Made by a program: the position numbers and the translations under genes | Notes under the pieces: model-generated | What the model was told of the DNA's origin: nothing | What the model saw: only the letters and a program-made list of their open reading frames with translations | Databases searched by the model: none | Virus record (IMG/VR): IMGVR_UViG_3300032086_004469 | Span: 1-21,366 of that record | DNA: 21,366 bases | Source of the DNA: a virus | Strand: one strand, 5' to 3' | Shown: positions 6,939 through 13,902 of the stretch, piece after piece | Layout: each line of letters starts with the position of its first letter | Numbering within the stretch: position 1 is the stretch's first letter

Positions 6939-7857
6939 AGAGTTAGATAACAGTAGAATTAGTAAACACCTAGGTCAGACATCTCAATATAAGAGTACGT
7001 ATGATCCTGAATTGCTCGTAAAAGAGCCGCGTAGTAATAATAGAGAGTATCTCAATATTTTTAACGATGATCTCCCTTTCGTCGGTTCAGATACATGGAA
7101 TGCATATGAATGCTCGTTTCTCTTAGATACCGGATTACCAGTTACCGGTGTGTTGAAGATTAACTATCCGTGTGATAGTGAGTATATTGTTGAAAGTAAA
7201 AGTATTAAGCTTTACTTAAACTCATTTAATATGCAAAAGATGGGGAATGATAAAGCAGATGCTATTAAGAAGTTTGAAGAAACAGTTAGCAACGATTTAA
7301 CCTCTCTTCTCGGCGGTCAAGCTAGTGTATACTTCCATCTCGGCCATCAAGTAGATAGTTGTAATATCGGTGCCGGTCGAGAGTGGGATATTGGAGAGTA
7401 TGAAAACGTAGATCTACAGGATACTAATGGGTTAGAAATTACTCAATATACAGAAGATCCGACGTTGATTGAGGGTATGTTCGACGAAGGCGTAGAAGTA
7501 GAACAGAAGTTTTACTCCGGCTTACTTAAGAGTAACTGCCGTGTAACGTCTCAACCTGACTGGGGCGATGTATTTATTCACCTTAAGTCAAATGTAGTTA
7601 TCGATCCTCAATCTATTCTAAAGTATGTTATTTCTTTTAGAGATGAGTGTCATTTCCATGAAGAAATCTGTGAATGTATCTATAAGCGTTTATACGATAT
7701 GTGTAACCCTTCTGAGTTGTTTGTTATGTGTTTATATGCACGGAGAGGCGGTATTGATATTAATCCTGTAAGAGCGACTAGTAATGAGCTTATTAGAGAT
7801 TTAGCTCCAAGCTTGATTGATACTTCGATAGCGCATATCAAGACGTCTAAGCAATAA
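6928..7857 (+). CDS. queF: QueF, NADPH-dependent 7-cyano-7-deazaguanine (preQ0) reductase, long bimodular form
   Basis: QueF reduces the nitrile of preQ0 to the aminomethyl of preQ1 using two NADPH. This 309-residue protein has the length and two-module layout of the E. coli-type enzyme. Diagnostic motifs are VESKSIKLYLNSF (88-100), the QueF substrate-binding signature, and LKSNCRVTSQPDWGD (200-214). The latter holds the nucleophile Cys204 and the proton-shuttling Asp211, seven residues apart as in the E. coli enzyme. Also present are ECHFHEEICECIY (240-252), with the His-Glu pair, and ARRGGIDINPVR (271-282). All catalytic residues are intact. It is the last gene of the operon and overlaps the kinase gene by 11 nt. 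With the DpdA-like enzyme it would supply preQ1 for DNA. Use in tRNA queuosine synthesis is the alternative. Confidence 0.93.
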   Translation: MANKELDNSRISKHLGQTSQYKSTYDPELLVKEPRSNNREYLNIFNDDLPFVGSDTWNAYECSFLLDTGLPVTGVLKINYPCDSEYIVESKSIKLYLNSFNMQKMGNDKADAIKKFEETVSNDLTSLLGGQASVYFHLGHQVDSCNIGAGREWDIGEYENVDLQDTNGLEITQYTEDPTLIEGMFDEGVEVEQKFYSGLLKSNCRVTSQPDWGDVFIHLKSNVVIDPQSILKYVISFRDECHFHEEICECIYKRLYDMCNPSELFVMCLYARRGGIDINPVRATSNELIRDLAPSLIDTSIAHIKTSKQ

Positions 7858-7871
7858 TTATATAATTAGAC

Positions 7872-7908
7872 AAAAAAAGAGACCTGGCTCATTAATGAAC
7901 CAGGTCTC
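7872..7908 (-). terminator. Rho-independent terminator after the major capsid gene
   Basis: On the minus strand a perfect 9-bp stem, GAGACCTGG with CCAGGTCTC, is extended by three more pairs past one mismatch and followed by seven T residues. It lies 25 nt after the gp23-like stop. In the plus direction no T run follows, so it should terminate only the capsid transcript. Confidence 0.88.
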
Positions 7909-7932
7909 AAAGTGTTTGTTACTTATCTTGGA

Positions 7933-9399
7933 TTAGAAGTACACACTCGGCGATGAAGCCGGTGAGAAGCTCTCCCCGAGACCAGTTACAAGAATCGTGT
8001 GGTAGTATAGGTTAGCACCAAAGATATTATCGACAACACCATAACGAGTAAGCAAGCCTACACGTGGAGCGAAGTCGTTAGGACCAATTGTGCGCTGAAC
8101 CATAACCGGGATATAAGGGCAGTAAATAATACCAGTGTCATAGAATTCAGGTCCCTTGTATCCGAGAAGCGCGTACTCAGGACGGCTTGCATCATTAACA
8201 TTGTTACCTTCAGTTCTTGTGTCACGGTATACATTAAAGCGACCACCAAGATTACCTACCTTAGCAACACCTACAGGTTGTGTGTTAACGTTACCTTGTA
8301 CAGGTACCCACTGGAATTCAGGGAGCATCTCAAGGATAGCGCAAACACGAGGAGTTGCGACGATGAAGTTAGCAGCACCACGGCGATTTCTCACAGCGAT
8401 TCTGTTTGCTTCAATGATAAGTCTTTGATAGAAATCACGATTACGTTCTACTAACCAACGGCCATCAGCTGATTGTGGAGCCCAGACAGAGAATCCAGTA
8501 CCTTGACCTGCGTCAAGAGTAACTTGGATCATTCTTACAAGCATTTCACGGTCGATTTCAGCCTGAATTTCATACGACATAGCGTTTGTCAATTCAGTAT
8601 CGATATCGATACCGTTCATGTTTTTAAGGTCTTGCTCAAGCTCAACTGACCAACGTGCGCCGAGGCGACGTGTACCAGCTTCAACAGCAGTCTTCTCGAA
8701 AGAAACTTCCATTGTAGGAATGTTACCAGTAATTTCGAAGTCTTTAAGAATTCTTGCTACACCCTTGTCATTAGCACCAATGATCTTATTCACACCTGCG
8801 CTTAATGTGGCGTAGTCTGTCTCTGCGGCATCCATACCGGTAAGATATCCAGATTCAGTACCAGTGTACTGAGTTGCAAGCTTCTGATAACCAGCTTCTC
8901 CTGTAACACCAGTAATAGAAGGTACAGTAGTCGCAGCAGGAGTAGTTTTACCATCGATACCAGTACCGAGTGTTTCACCGGAATACTTGTAACGAAGAGC
9001 AAATGCAAGGCCAACTGGACCAGCCATTGGTTGAACACCAACGATTTCATTTGTAATTAACTCGGGAAAAGTACGTCTAATCATTGGAATCAAGATCTTT
9101 GGAAGACGAGCATCGCCTGTGGCATAACTGTCAGTACCAGGGGTACCGGAAGCAGTACCATCAACACCGATAGAAGCGCCGCTTCCGAAAGCACCGCCAT
9201 TGCCAGCGGTATTACCGGATTCATTCAAGCACCATGACTCTTGGTTTTCCAAAAGCATAGCAGTGTTTAAACGAGTGTGGCTGTCTTCAATAGGAGCAAC
9301 AGACTTGGAAGAATAATCCAAAACTGGTGCCCACTTCTCAAGAAGAGAAGCTGCTCTCGATTCGTCAATATAAGCCTGTGTAGGTCTAATTGAATTCAT
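7933..9399 (-). CDS. gp23: Major capsid protein, T4 gp23-like
   Basis: This 488-residue protein forms the hexamers of the T4-type head. The N-terminal part (about 1-60) matches the gp23 propeptide pattern, and LPKILIPMIRRTFPELITNE (99-118) then IVGVQPMAGPVGLAFALRY (119-137) is the hallmark gp23 segment. The C-terminal half keeps the expected fold segments such as FIVATPRVCAILE. A candidate gp21 processing site of the x-x-Glu type is Leu-Asn-Glu60/Ser61, just before a Gly/Ser/Thr-rich stretch (61-96); the exact cut is inferred. Unlike most genes here it has a real leader with AAAGGA about 10 nt before the ATG and no TAAATA octamer next to the start, fitting very high translation. A strong terminator follows. 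It is preceded by the scaffold gene gp22, as in T4. Confidence 0.96.
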   Translation of the reverse strand: MNSIRPTQAYIDESRAASLLEKWAPVLDYSSKSVAPIEDSHTRLNTAMLLENQESWCLNESGNTAGNGGAFGSGASIGVDGTASGTPGTDSYATGDARLPKILIPMIRRTFPELITNEIVGVQPMAGPVGLAFALRYKYSGETLGTGIDGKTTPAATTVPSITGVTGEAGYQKLATQYTGTESGYLTGMDAAETDYATLSAGVNKIIGANDKGVARILKDFEITGNIPTMEVSFEKTAVEAGTRRLGARWSVELEQDLKNMNGIDIDTELTNAMSYEIQAEIDREMLVRMIQVTLDAGQGTGFSVWAPQSADGRWLVERNRDFYQRLIIEANRIAVRNRRGAANFIVATPRVCAILEMLPEFQWVPVQGNVNTQPVGVAKVGNLGGRFNVYRDTRTEGNNVNDASRPEYALLGYKGPEFYDTGIIYCPYIPVMVQRTIGPNDFAPRVGLLTRYGVVDNIFGANLYYHTILVTGLGESFSPASSPSVYF

Positions 9400-9409
9400 A
9401 GTTGTATTT

Positions 9410-9415
9410 TCCTTT
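9410..9415 (-). promoter_or_regulatory. Shine-Dalgarno sequence of the major capsid gene
   Basis: AAAGGA on the minus strand, with 10 nt to the ATG at 9399. It stands out because almost all other genes in the window lack any such site. It supports the chosen start. Confidence 0.65.
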
Positions 9416-9429
9416 ATTTTTATTCGACC

Positions 9430-9450
9430 CCAAGGGTTTAAGAACCCAGG
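9430..9450 (-). other. Hairpin in the gp22-gp23 spacer
   Basis: On the minus strand CCTGGGTTCTTAAACCCTTGG folds into a GGGTT/AACCC stem with a CTTA loop and flanking C-G pairs. It has no T run, so it is not a standard terminator. It sits in the 83-nt leader before the capsid gene and could be a processing or stability element. Confidence 0.4.
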
Positions 9451-9482
9451 AAACTCAGGAAAGCCTAATCAATTATAAGAAA

Positions 9483-10334
9483 TTAATATTTGCTTAACTC
9501 GGACATATAAGGGTTGCTAGGTGCAGGTGTTTCAACCTTCTCCTCAACAACTCTATCTACCTTAGTAGTGCCCTCTAAAGCTTGCTCCTTTAAGCTTTCA
9601 AGTCTGCTCTCTTCTTTCTTTTCAAAAAGTTTTAAAGTATAATCGAAGTTCTCAGCAATGAACTCTACGTCCTTACCTGCTAACGCCTTTTTAACATACT
9701 TTGCACTTCTTTCATCAAGACCAGCTGTTTTCTGTTCAATTAGAAGATTCGCCTTAATTGTATTAAGCTCTTCTTCAACAACGGCCTTCTCTTGAAGGGC
9801 AGACTCAAGCTTTGTAGTAGCTTCATTTATTTGATTTTTGCCATCTAAAACAGCATCCTTAATGCTCTCTTTTTGTAGAGCGCTGTCAATAGCCAAATGG
9901 TTACGAATACCTTCAAGAACTTGAATAGCTTTCTTATTCTTTACAGCTTCTTTGATTTCTTCAGCAGGAATACTTTCCTGCAAGTATTCATCGAGATAAG
10001 AAGAAATAGATTCAACTAACTCGGTTTTAAAATTCTCAGCATCTTCTGTTAATGCAGATTCATACTTCTTGATGACAGCTTTAAGCTTAGCAGTTCTGTC
10101 AGCGTCAACCGCTTCAACTACTTTTTCTAATTTTTTCGTATGGTCAGCATCTAAAGCTTCTAAGAGCTTTTCTAGTTTAGATGTGTAAAGCTCGTCTTGC
10201 TCTATTAAGGCCTTATCAACATGCAATTGTGTCTTTTCTTCTAAGCGCTTTTCAAACGCCGATTCAATTGCAGCAAGAGTTGATTCGTCAATTGCCCCGT
10301 TAGTAGCTTCTTTTAGTATTTCAGAGATATTCAT
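9483..10334 (-). CDS. gp22: Prohead core scaffolding protein, T4 gp22-like
   Basis: This 283-residue protein is strongly charged, rich in Glu, Lys, Ala and Leu, and almost wholly helical with no globular enzyme motif. It holds a near-tandem 15-residue repeat, KLEKLLEALDADHTK (53-67), KLEKVVEAVDADRTA (68-82), and a partial third copy. The position between the gp21 protease side and the gp23 capsid gene, the length and the coiled-coil composition are those of T4 gp22, the main core scaffold around which the head assembles and which gp21 later degrades. The C-terminus ends in NPYMSELSKY. The call rests on synteny as much as on sequence. Confidence 0.85.
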   Translation of the reverse strand: MNISEILKEATNGAIDESTLAAIESAFEKRLEEKTQLHVDKALIEQDELYTSKLEKLLEALDADHTKKLEKVVEAVDADRTAKLKAVIKKYESALTEDAENFKTELVESISSYLDEYLQESIPAEEIKEAVKNKKAIQVLEGIRNHLAIDSALQKESIKDAVLDGKNQINEATTKLESALQEKAVVEEELNTIKANLLIEQKTAGLDERSAKYVKKALAGKDVEFIAENFDYTLKLFEKKEESRLESLKEQALEGTTKVDRVVEEKVETPAPSNPYMSELSKY

Positions 10335-10336
10335 AT

Positions 10337-10489
10337 TTAAAATAGGTTTATATTATTATTTATGATCTCACGCTTAATTTTCTTATCAACTGCACGAGAT
10401 AAGTTCCCATGAGCCTTTTTATAGTCCTTATCAATAATATTATTGATGAAGCTCTTAACTTCTTTTGTGACTTCTAGTGACTTGCTCAT
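10337..10489 (-). CDS. Small basic protein, prohead core (gp67/gp68-type) candidate
   Basis: This 50-residue frame begins MSKSLEVTKEVKSFINNI and ends INNNINLF, with its TAA stop 3 nt before the gp22 start. It fills nearly all of the gap between gp21 and gp22, and a perfect TATAAATA lies 5 nt before its ATG, so I regard it as a real gene. The product is basic and helical, with the pattern KDYKKAHGNLSRAVDKKIK in the middle. T4 encodes small core proteins gp67 and gp68 just upstream of gp21, and related phages keep small core genes in this area. Assignment to that role is by position and character, not by a confident sequence match. Confidence 0.7.
   Translation of the reverse strand: MSKSLEVTKEVKSFINNIIDKDYKKAHGNLSRAVDKKIKREIINNNINLF
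10357..10364 (-). promoter_or_regulatory. Late-promoter octamer upstream of the scaffold gene
   Basis: CATAAATA on the minus strand, inside the end of the 50-codon gene and 22 nt before the gp22 ATG at 10334. Confidence 0.4.
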
Positions 10490-10494
10490 ATCTT

Positions 10495-10502
10495 TATTTA
10501 TA
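10495..10502 (-). promoter_or_regulatory. Perfect T4-type late promoter TATAAATA
   Basis: On the minus strand the exact T4 late consensus octamer ends 5 nt before the ATG of the 50-codon gene and overlaps the stop codon of the gp21 gene. Confidence 0.6.
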
Positions 10503-11166
10503 GGGATTTAATAAATTGCAACATATGCTCACGTAAAAAGGCATCTTTATTCTTAAGAGGCATTGTAGCGATTGTTTTTTCAAAATTATCATAAGCTTCT
10601 TCGAATTGGCCGTACTTATTTACAACGTATTGCTTACTCTCCAGAATACCGTTAACAAACGCTTTCGGGAAAGACGGGTCAGCAACACAGTCAATAGCAA
10701 CTAATTTAAAGTCTTTAACTCTATTAACGCCGTCCTGACCTGATTCAGGGATAAGCTGACCAAGAGCTCTAGAGCTCATACCGACTCTCACGCCATCATT
10801 AATAAGAGATCTAACAATTAAACCTGTTGGAGTAGATAATACCTTACTCTTACCATAGAAAACATTACCATCTTGCGACATTTCTGTGACTAAATGACAT
10901 GCTCTCTCAAGATCTACATCAGCTGTAGTAGGGTGGTTTAACTCTCCCATAGCCCTGCCTGTCTTTACCATAGATTCCTCGTAACGTTTGATCTCTCTTT
11001 GCATTTCCTCTAAAGGATATATGCGTTTATTACGATTAACACCCTCCGCCATCATATATGGCCCCTTAATATAGAAATTCTTTTGATCCTTAGAATTACC
11101 TTCCTCAACGATATATTCGAAAGCTTCTTTCGGTGCCGGTGTTTCAACTATAAGATTTAAACTCAT
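10498..11166 (-). CDS. gp21: Prohead core protease, T4 gp21-like
   Basis: This 222-residue serine protease matures the T4-type prohead by cleaving gp23, the scaffold and itself. Family landmarks are KNFYIKGPYMMAEGVNRNKR (29-48) followed by IYPLEEM, GRAMGELNHP (70-79) with the catalytic His78, and VRVGMSSRALG (126-136) with the nucleophile Ser131 or Ser132. The spacing between His and Ser (53-54) is close to that of T4 gp21. The C-terminal part is a helical tail as usual. It precedes the 50-codon gene and gp22, the standard T4 order 21-22-23. The start ATG at 11166 gives the expected N-terminus and has an octamer 8 nt upstream. Confidence 0.94.
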   Translation of the reverse strand: MSLNLIVETPAPKEAFEYIVEEGNSKDQKNFYIKGPYMMAEGVNRNKRIYPLEEMQREIKRYEESMVKTGRAMGELNHPTTADVDLERACHLVTEMSQDGNVFYGKSKVLSTPTGLIVRSLINDGVRVGMSSRALGQLIPESGQDGVNRVKDFKLVAIDCVADPSFPKAFVNGILESKQYVVNKYGQFEEAYDNFEKTIATMPLKNKDAFLREHMLQFIKSL

Positions 11167-11174
11167 GTATTAAT

Positions 11175-11182
11175 TATTTATT
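11175..11182 (-). promoter_or_regulatory. Late-promoter octamer upstream of the protease gene
   Basis: AATAAATA on the minus strand, 8 nt before the ATG at 11166. Confidence 0.45.
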
Positions 11183-11209
11183 AGGATGGGAACAATTTCC
11201 TACTTTTTA

Positions 11210-11659
11210 TTATATTCCAAGCTCTTTTTCTGTTATTATTAAGAACTTATAGCCTTTACGCTTAGACCACTCCTCTGCAGCTTTCCACTTAGCTTGATTT
11301 ACAACCCATGTCTTTTGCTCATATAGAATAGTACGGCGATGTTTACCCTTTACAGTTGTAGGCTTAGCTACTTGCTTACTTGGCTTTATCTCGATTAAAA
11401 ATTTTTGCTTATTACCGTTTCTATCTCTAAAAACGATAAAATTGTCTACAAAATATCTATGTACTTTACCGTCGAGCGGGCTCGTATATGGTATGATTAT
11501 ATTTTCGCTTCCCCATGCGAGTATATTTTCATTGCAATCAGCCCATCTAAAAAATTTCAATTCCCAGCTTGATCTATATGTAGGAGAATCATTACCAATA
11601 TATTTGTTTTTATTTTTTGGCTTGAATATTCCTTGTCTAAACCTTTTATCTTTCTTCAT
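11210..11659 (-). CDS. gp4: Head completion nuclease, T4 gp4-like
   Basis: This 149-residue protein matches the T4 gp4 (gp50/gp65) head-completion family, which acts after DNA packaging to make the head competent for tail joining. The basic N-terminus FRQGIFKPKNKNKYIGN (7-23), YRSSWELKFFRWAD (28-41), HRYFVDNFIVF (67-77) and KFLIEIKP (86-93) are characteristic. They place Glu33, Asp72, Glu90 and Lys92 as the E-D-ExK nuclease triad of this TnsA-like restriction-endonuclease fold. All residues are present, so it should be active. It lies 43 nt upstream of the gp21 gene on the same strand. Its start is divergent from the plus-strand acidic gene, 17 nt away. Confidence 0.9.
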   Translation of the reverse strand: MKKDKRFRQGIFKPKNKNKYIGNDSPTYRSSWELKFFRWADCNENILAWGSENIIIPYTSPLDGKVHRYFVDNFIVFRDRNGNKQKFLIEIKPSKQVAKPTTVKGKHRRTILYEQKTWVVNQAKWKAAEEWSKRKGYKFLIITEKELGI

Positions 11660-11663
11660 ACGT

Positions 11664-11671
11664 TATAAATA
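11664..11671 (+). promoter_or_regulatory. Perfect T4-type late promoter TATAAATA (plus strand)
   Basis: The exact octamer ends 5 nt before the ATG at 11677 and fills most of the 17-nt gap between two divergent genes. Confidence 0.55.
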
Positions 11672-11676
11672 TAGTT

Positions 11677-12201
11677 ATGACATTTGAGGAGAAAATTATA
11701 AGCAATAGTAAGATTAGGCAGAGTAAATTAATGAGACCAGCTAAAATTGCTTGCGAAAAACCTGATACTGGGGTCACCATTAATAAGAAAGGTGCGTATT
11801 ATCTGATAAAAGACTCGGCGGAGATTACTGTACAATATCTTGTACATCTTTGCTATGGTAGCTATACAGATGCTATTAAAGAATTAAAAGGAAAGTTTAC
11901 ACAAAGTGAAATTATTGATTTTGTAGGTAGGAGTAAAGAAGAGAAATTTACTAATCAATTGTTAAGCATTATATTAGCTGATATAGGTTGTATTAGCCAA
12001 ACGTTTGATGTACAGGATGAGACAGTAGAAGAATTAGATTTATCTATTAATGATGATGAGGATGATGTATACGGTGATTATGAATCAGAACCTACACCTA
12101 CTAAAAAGTCGACAAAAAAATCTTCTTCAGAAGAACCTATCGATATTAATGATGTTAGCGGTGTTATTCAAAAGCTAATTGAAGTATTTGCCGCTAAATA
12201 A
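11677..12201 (+). CDS. Acidic protein of unknown function
   Basis: This 174-residue protein is not recognised. Residues 1-110 look like a compact mixed domain with a helix around YLVHLCYGSYTDAIKELKG (54-72). Residues 111-140 are very acidic, with a run of Asp and Glu (LSINDDEDDVYGDYESE). A short Lys/Ser/Thr-rich linker (141-152) and a final helix (about 155-173) follow. An acidic disordered region before a C-terminal helix is common in proteins that contact nucleic-acid-binding partners, but no function can be assigned. It is flanked by head genes on the other strand and carries its own late-promoter octamer, so late expression is likely. The 3' end overlaps the convergent 53-residue gene by 8 nt. 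Confidence 0.65.
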   Translation: MTFEEKIISNSKIRQSKLMRPAKIACEKPDTGVTINKKGAYYLIKDSAEITVQYLVHLCYGSYTDAIKELKGKFTQSEIIDFVGRSKEEKFTNQLLSIILADIGCISQTFDVQDETVEELDLSINDDEDDVYGDYESEPTPTKKSTKKSSSEEPIDINDVSGVIQKLIEVFAAK

Positions 12202-12355
12202 GTTCACCTTCTCTGGTAGTCATTGCGACCCCTACATCGTTTGCTGATATAATCTTGTGTATATTATATAGAGGCTCACCTACTCCTGATAAATACGCTG
12301 CGCTTGTCCCGGTGAAGGAAGTATTAAGATAGTTATATCCGATTTCTTGGCTCAT
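12194..12355 (-). CDS. Small protein of 53 residues next to the neck gene, unknown function
   Basis: This frame begins MSQEIGYNYLNTSFTGTSAA and ends TTREGELI. Its ATG follows immediately after the stop of the neck gene, and it fills almost the whole gap to the convergent acidic gene. Those features and the Gly/Ser/Thr-rich, beta-type composition typical of structural proteins make it a likely gene, translated by reinitiation after the neck gene. The repeated small polar residues recall short decoration or fibre-associated proteins, but no match is recognised. It has no promoter octamer or Shine-Dalgarno site of its own. Confidence 0.6.
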   Translation of the reverse strand: MSQEIGYNYLNTSFTGTSAAYLSGVGEPLYNIHKIISANDVGVAMTTREGELI

Positions 12356-13513
12356 TTACCCGACAAAGAACATTGGTGGTTCTGCATCACCCAAGCCTGG
12401 TGAGCCTTCGTATATAGCAGTTTCGAGTTTCTCCTTTTCAGCTAAGCCTTGAGTCATTAGATCTGTTGAATTTAAACTACCACCACCGAATAGAGTTACA
12501 TTACCATATTTACCGCGAATGTTAGCAACAGCGATCTTAGTAAGTGCTAACGTATATTGATATACCCAGTGCTCTTTAATAATATCTCTTATAGGTCTCT
12601 CAACATAACAACTAACAACACCGTAAAATCTAACACCGTCGCCTCTAGAATCAGGCTGCGGGTACATTCTCATAGTTTGCGTTCTGTCATCAAATGTATA
12701 GCTTCGCTTAGTAGCTAGAAGCTTCTCCCTCATTTCCATCCAATCCTTAAGAACGTACCAACTTACTAAATCGAATCCATAATTACCCATTGCGTAACTG
12801 AAATATGTTTGCTGTGCAAGTGTCTGCTCGATTGTAAATAGAGTATTAATACCTGTAGTAGAACCTTCTTCGAAGTCTTGAACCGCAATAACCTTACGGT
12901 AATCCATTACATCGTAATCGAAGCTGTTTAAATATTTTTCCTTCTTACTTGTTGTTTTAGTGCCCTGCCTGGTAAAGTTTTCTTGCTGACTAGGTATAAA
13001 ATTAGCAGACAGAGCAGCCCAAGTACCAGTTATTGACTTATAAACAGTTTCAGAAAATATCTGATTCTCAAAAATTCCACCTGAGAGTGGTGAAGAGAGC
13101 TCCGGTGTGAGTGAAAAGAGCCCACCATCAATTGCACTAGTAGCTATATATAACGTTCCCGGCTCTGTTATATAGTTTGAGAAATCTTCACTTTCATTTT
13201 TATTCTCTATCTGATCAGTAAATGAATCAGAATTTTGTAAAGAAAAAAGCTGATCTAATCTTATACCTTTATTAGTGTCATAGAGAGCGCTATCAAACAA
13301 AAGATATTCCTGCGTATATCCGGCAAACTTCGCAAACATCTCACATGCTACACTTATATTTTCGTACAATGTATCGCGATGAATCTCAACATTAATAAAA
13401 GGGTAACCTAACGATCGTAGAACACGGTCGCTTAGTCTATCGAAACTATCAACCTTGCTATTAAGATTTGTACTTTGAAAAGCGGAAATAGGAGTTATGT
13501 CGCATTTAGCCAT
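12356..13513 (-). CDS. gp13: Neck protein, T4 gp13-like
   Basis: This 385-residue virion protein has an N-terminal motif, LSDRVLRSLGYPFINVEIHR (27-46) then DTLYENISVACEMF, that resembles the start of T4-type gp13 (leu-arg-arg-leu-gly-ala-pro-x-ile-asn-val-glu). gp13 joins the head to the tail at the neck. The C-terminal half has the aromatic YGFDLVSWYVLKDWMEMREK segment and a late GKYGNVTLFGGGSLN loop also seen in marine T4-like structural proteins. It is longer than T4 gp13 (about 309 residues); a Ser/Thr/Gly-rich stretch around 110-200 may be an insertion. The family call comes from the N-terminal motif and the head/tail gene context; another connector or adaptor protein remains possible. 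Confidence 0.68.
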   Translation of the reverse strand: MAKCDITPISAFQSTNLNSKVDSFDRLSDRVLRSLGYPFINVEIHRDTLYENISVACEMFAKFAGYTQEYLLFDSALYDTNKGIRLDQLFSLQNSDSFTDQIENKNESEDFSNYITEPGTLYIATSAIDGGLFSLTPELSSPLSGGIFENQIFSETVYKSITGTWAALSANFIPSQQENFTRQGTKTTSKKEKYLNSFDYDVMDYRKVIAVQDFEEGSTTGINTLFTIEQTLAQQTYFSYAMGNYGFDLVSWYVLKDWMEMREKLLATKRSYTFDDRTQTMRMYPQPDSRGDGVRFYGVVSCYVERPIRDIIKEHWVYQYTLALTKIAVANIRGKYGNVTLFGGGSLNSTDLMTQGLAEKEKLETAIYEGSPGLGDAEPPMFFVG

Positions 13514-13519
13514 TTAAAA

Positions 13520-13527
13520 TATTTAAT
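13520..13527 (-). promoter_or_regulatory. Late-promoter octamer upstream of the neck gene
   Basis: ATTAAATA on the minus strand, 6 nt before the ATG at 13513. Confidence 0.45.
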
Positions 13528-13592
13528 AACATTACCCGGGTTTTGTGTATTATTTAAATTTAACTATATATGCAATATAATAAACATTTATA

Positions 13593-13600
13593 ATTAAATA
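13593..13600 (+). promoter_or_regulatory. Late-promoter octamer upstream of the adhesin pair
   Basis: ATTAAATA ends exactly 5 nt before the ATG at 13606, in the 92-nt AT-rich gap between divergent genes. Confidence 0.5.
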
Positions 13601-13605
13601 ATTAT

Positions 13606-13902
13606 ATGTCTTTCTATAATAAAAATAAATCTTATTCCTTTAACATGGATGTTACTACTTCGCTAGTCGCTCTATCCTCATTTACAGCGAGTGAGGTTTT
13701 GATTATTAATAAGTCTGGCCAAGACATATACATTTATGACAATGGTAATACAGCGGATGATAGAAGGTTATTATTGCAGGATTCTGAAAGTATCGTTCTA
13801 AGAGGTATAACTAACACTAGTGAAGTAAGTGCGAAAACAGCAGCTTTATCTGGCAAAGTTTATTTTAGGTCAGCTTACTTTAGTAATTTTAACCAATTCT
13901 AA
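13606..13902 (+). CDS. Small beta-rich protein, probable virion or adhesin accessory
   Basis: This 98-residue protein is made of short strands with no helix-forming stretch, membrane segment or signal peptide. The centre, EVLIINKSGQDIYIYDNGN (about 30-48) followed by ADDRRLLLQDSESIVLRG, looks like a small beta-sandwich. No family is recognised. Its stop codon overlaps the start of the next gene (TAATG), so the two are translationally coupled and their products probably act together, for example as an attachment module for the adhesin. It is on the plus strand in the middle of minus-strand structural genes. Confidence 0.65.
   Translation: MSFYNKNKSYSFNMDVTTSLVALSSFTASEVLIINKSGQDIYIYDNGNTADDRRLLLQDSESIVLRGITNTSEVSAKTAALSGKVYFRSAYFSNFNQF

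Noticed and set aside
8156-9050. Several open frames antisense or out of frame with the capsid gene
   Set aside because: They are shadows of the strongly constrained gp23 codon usage and have no start signals of their own.
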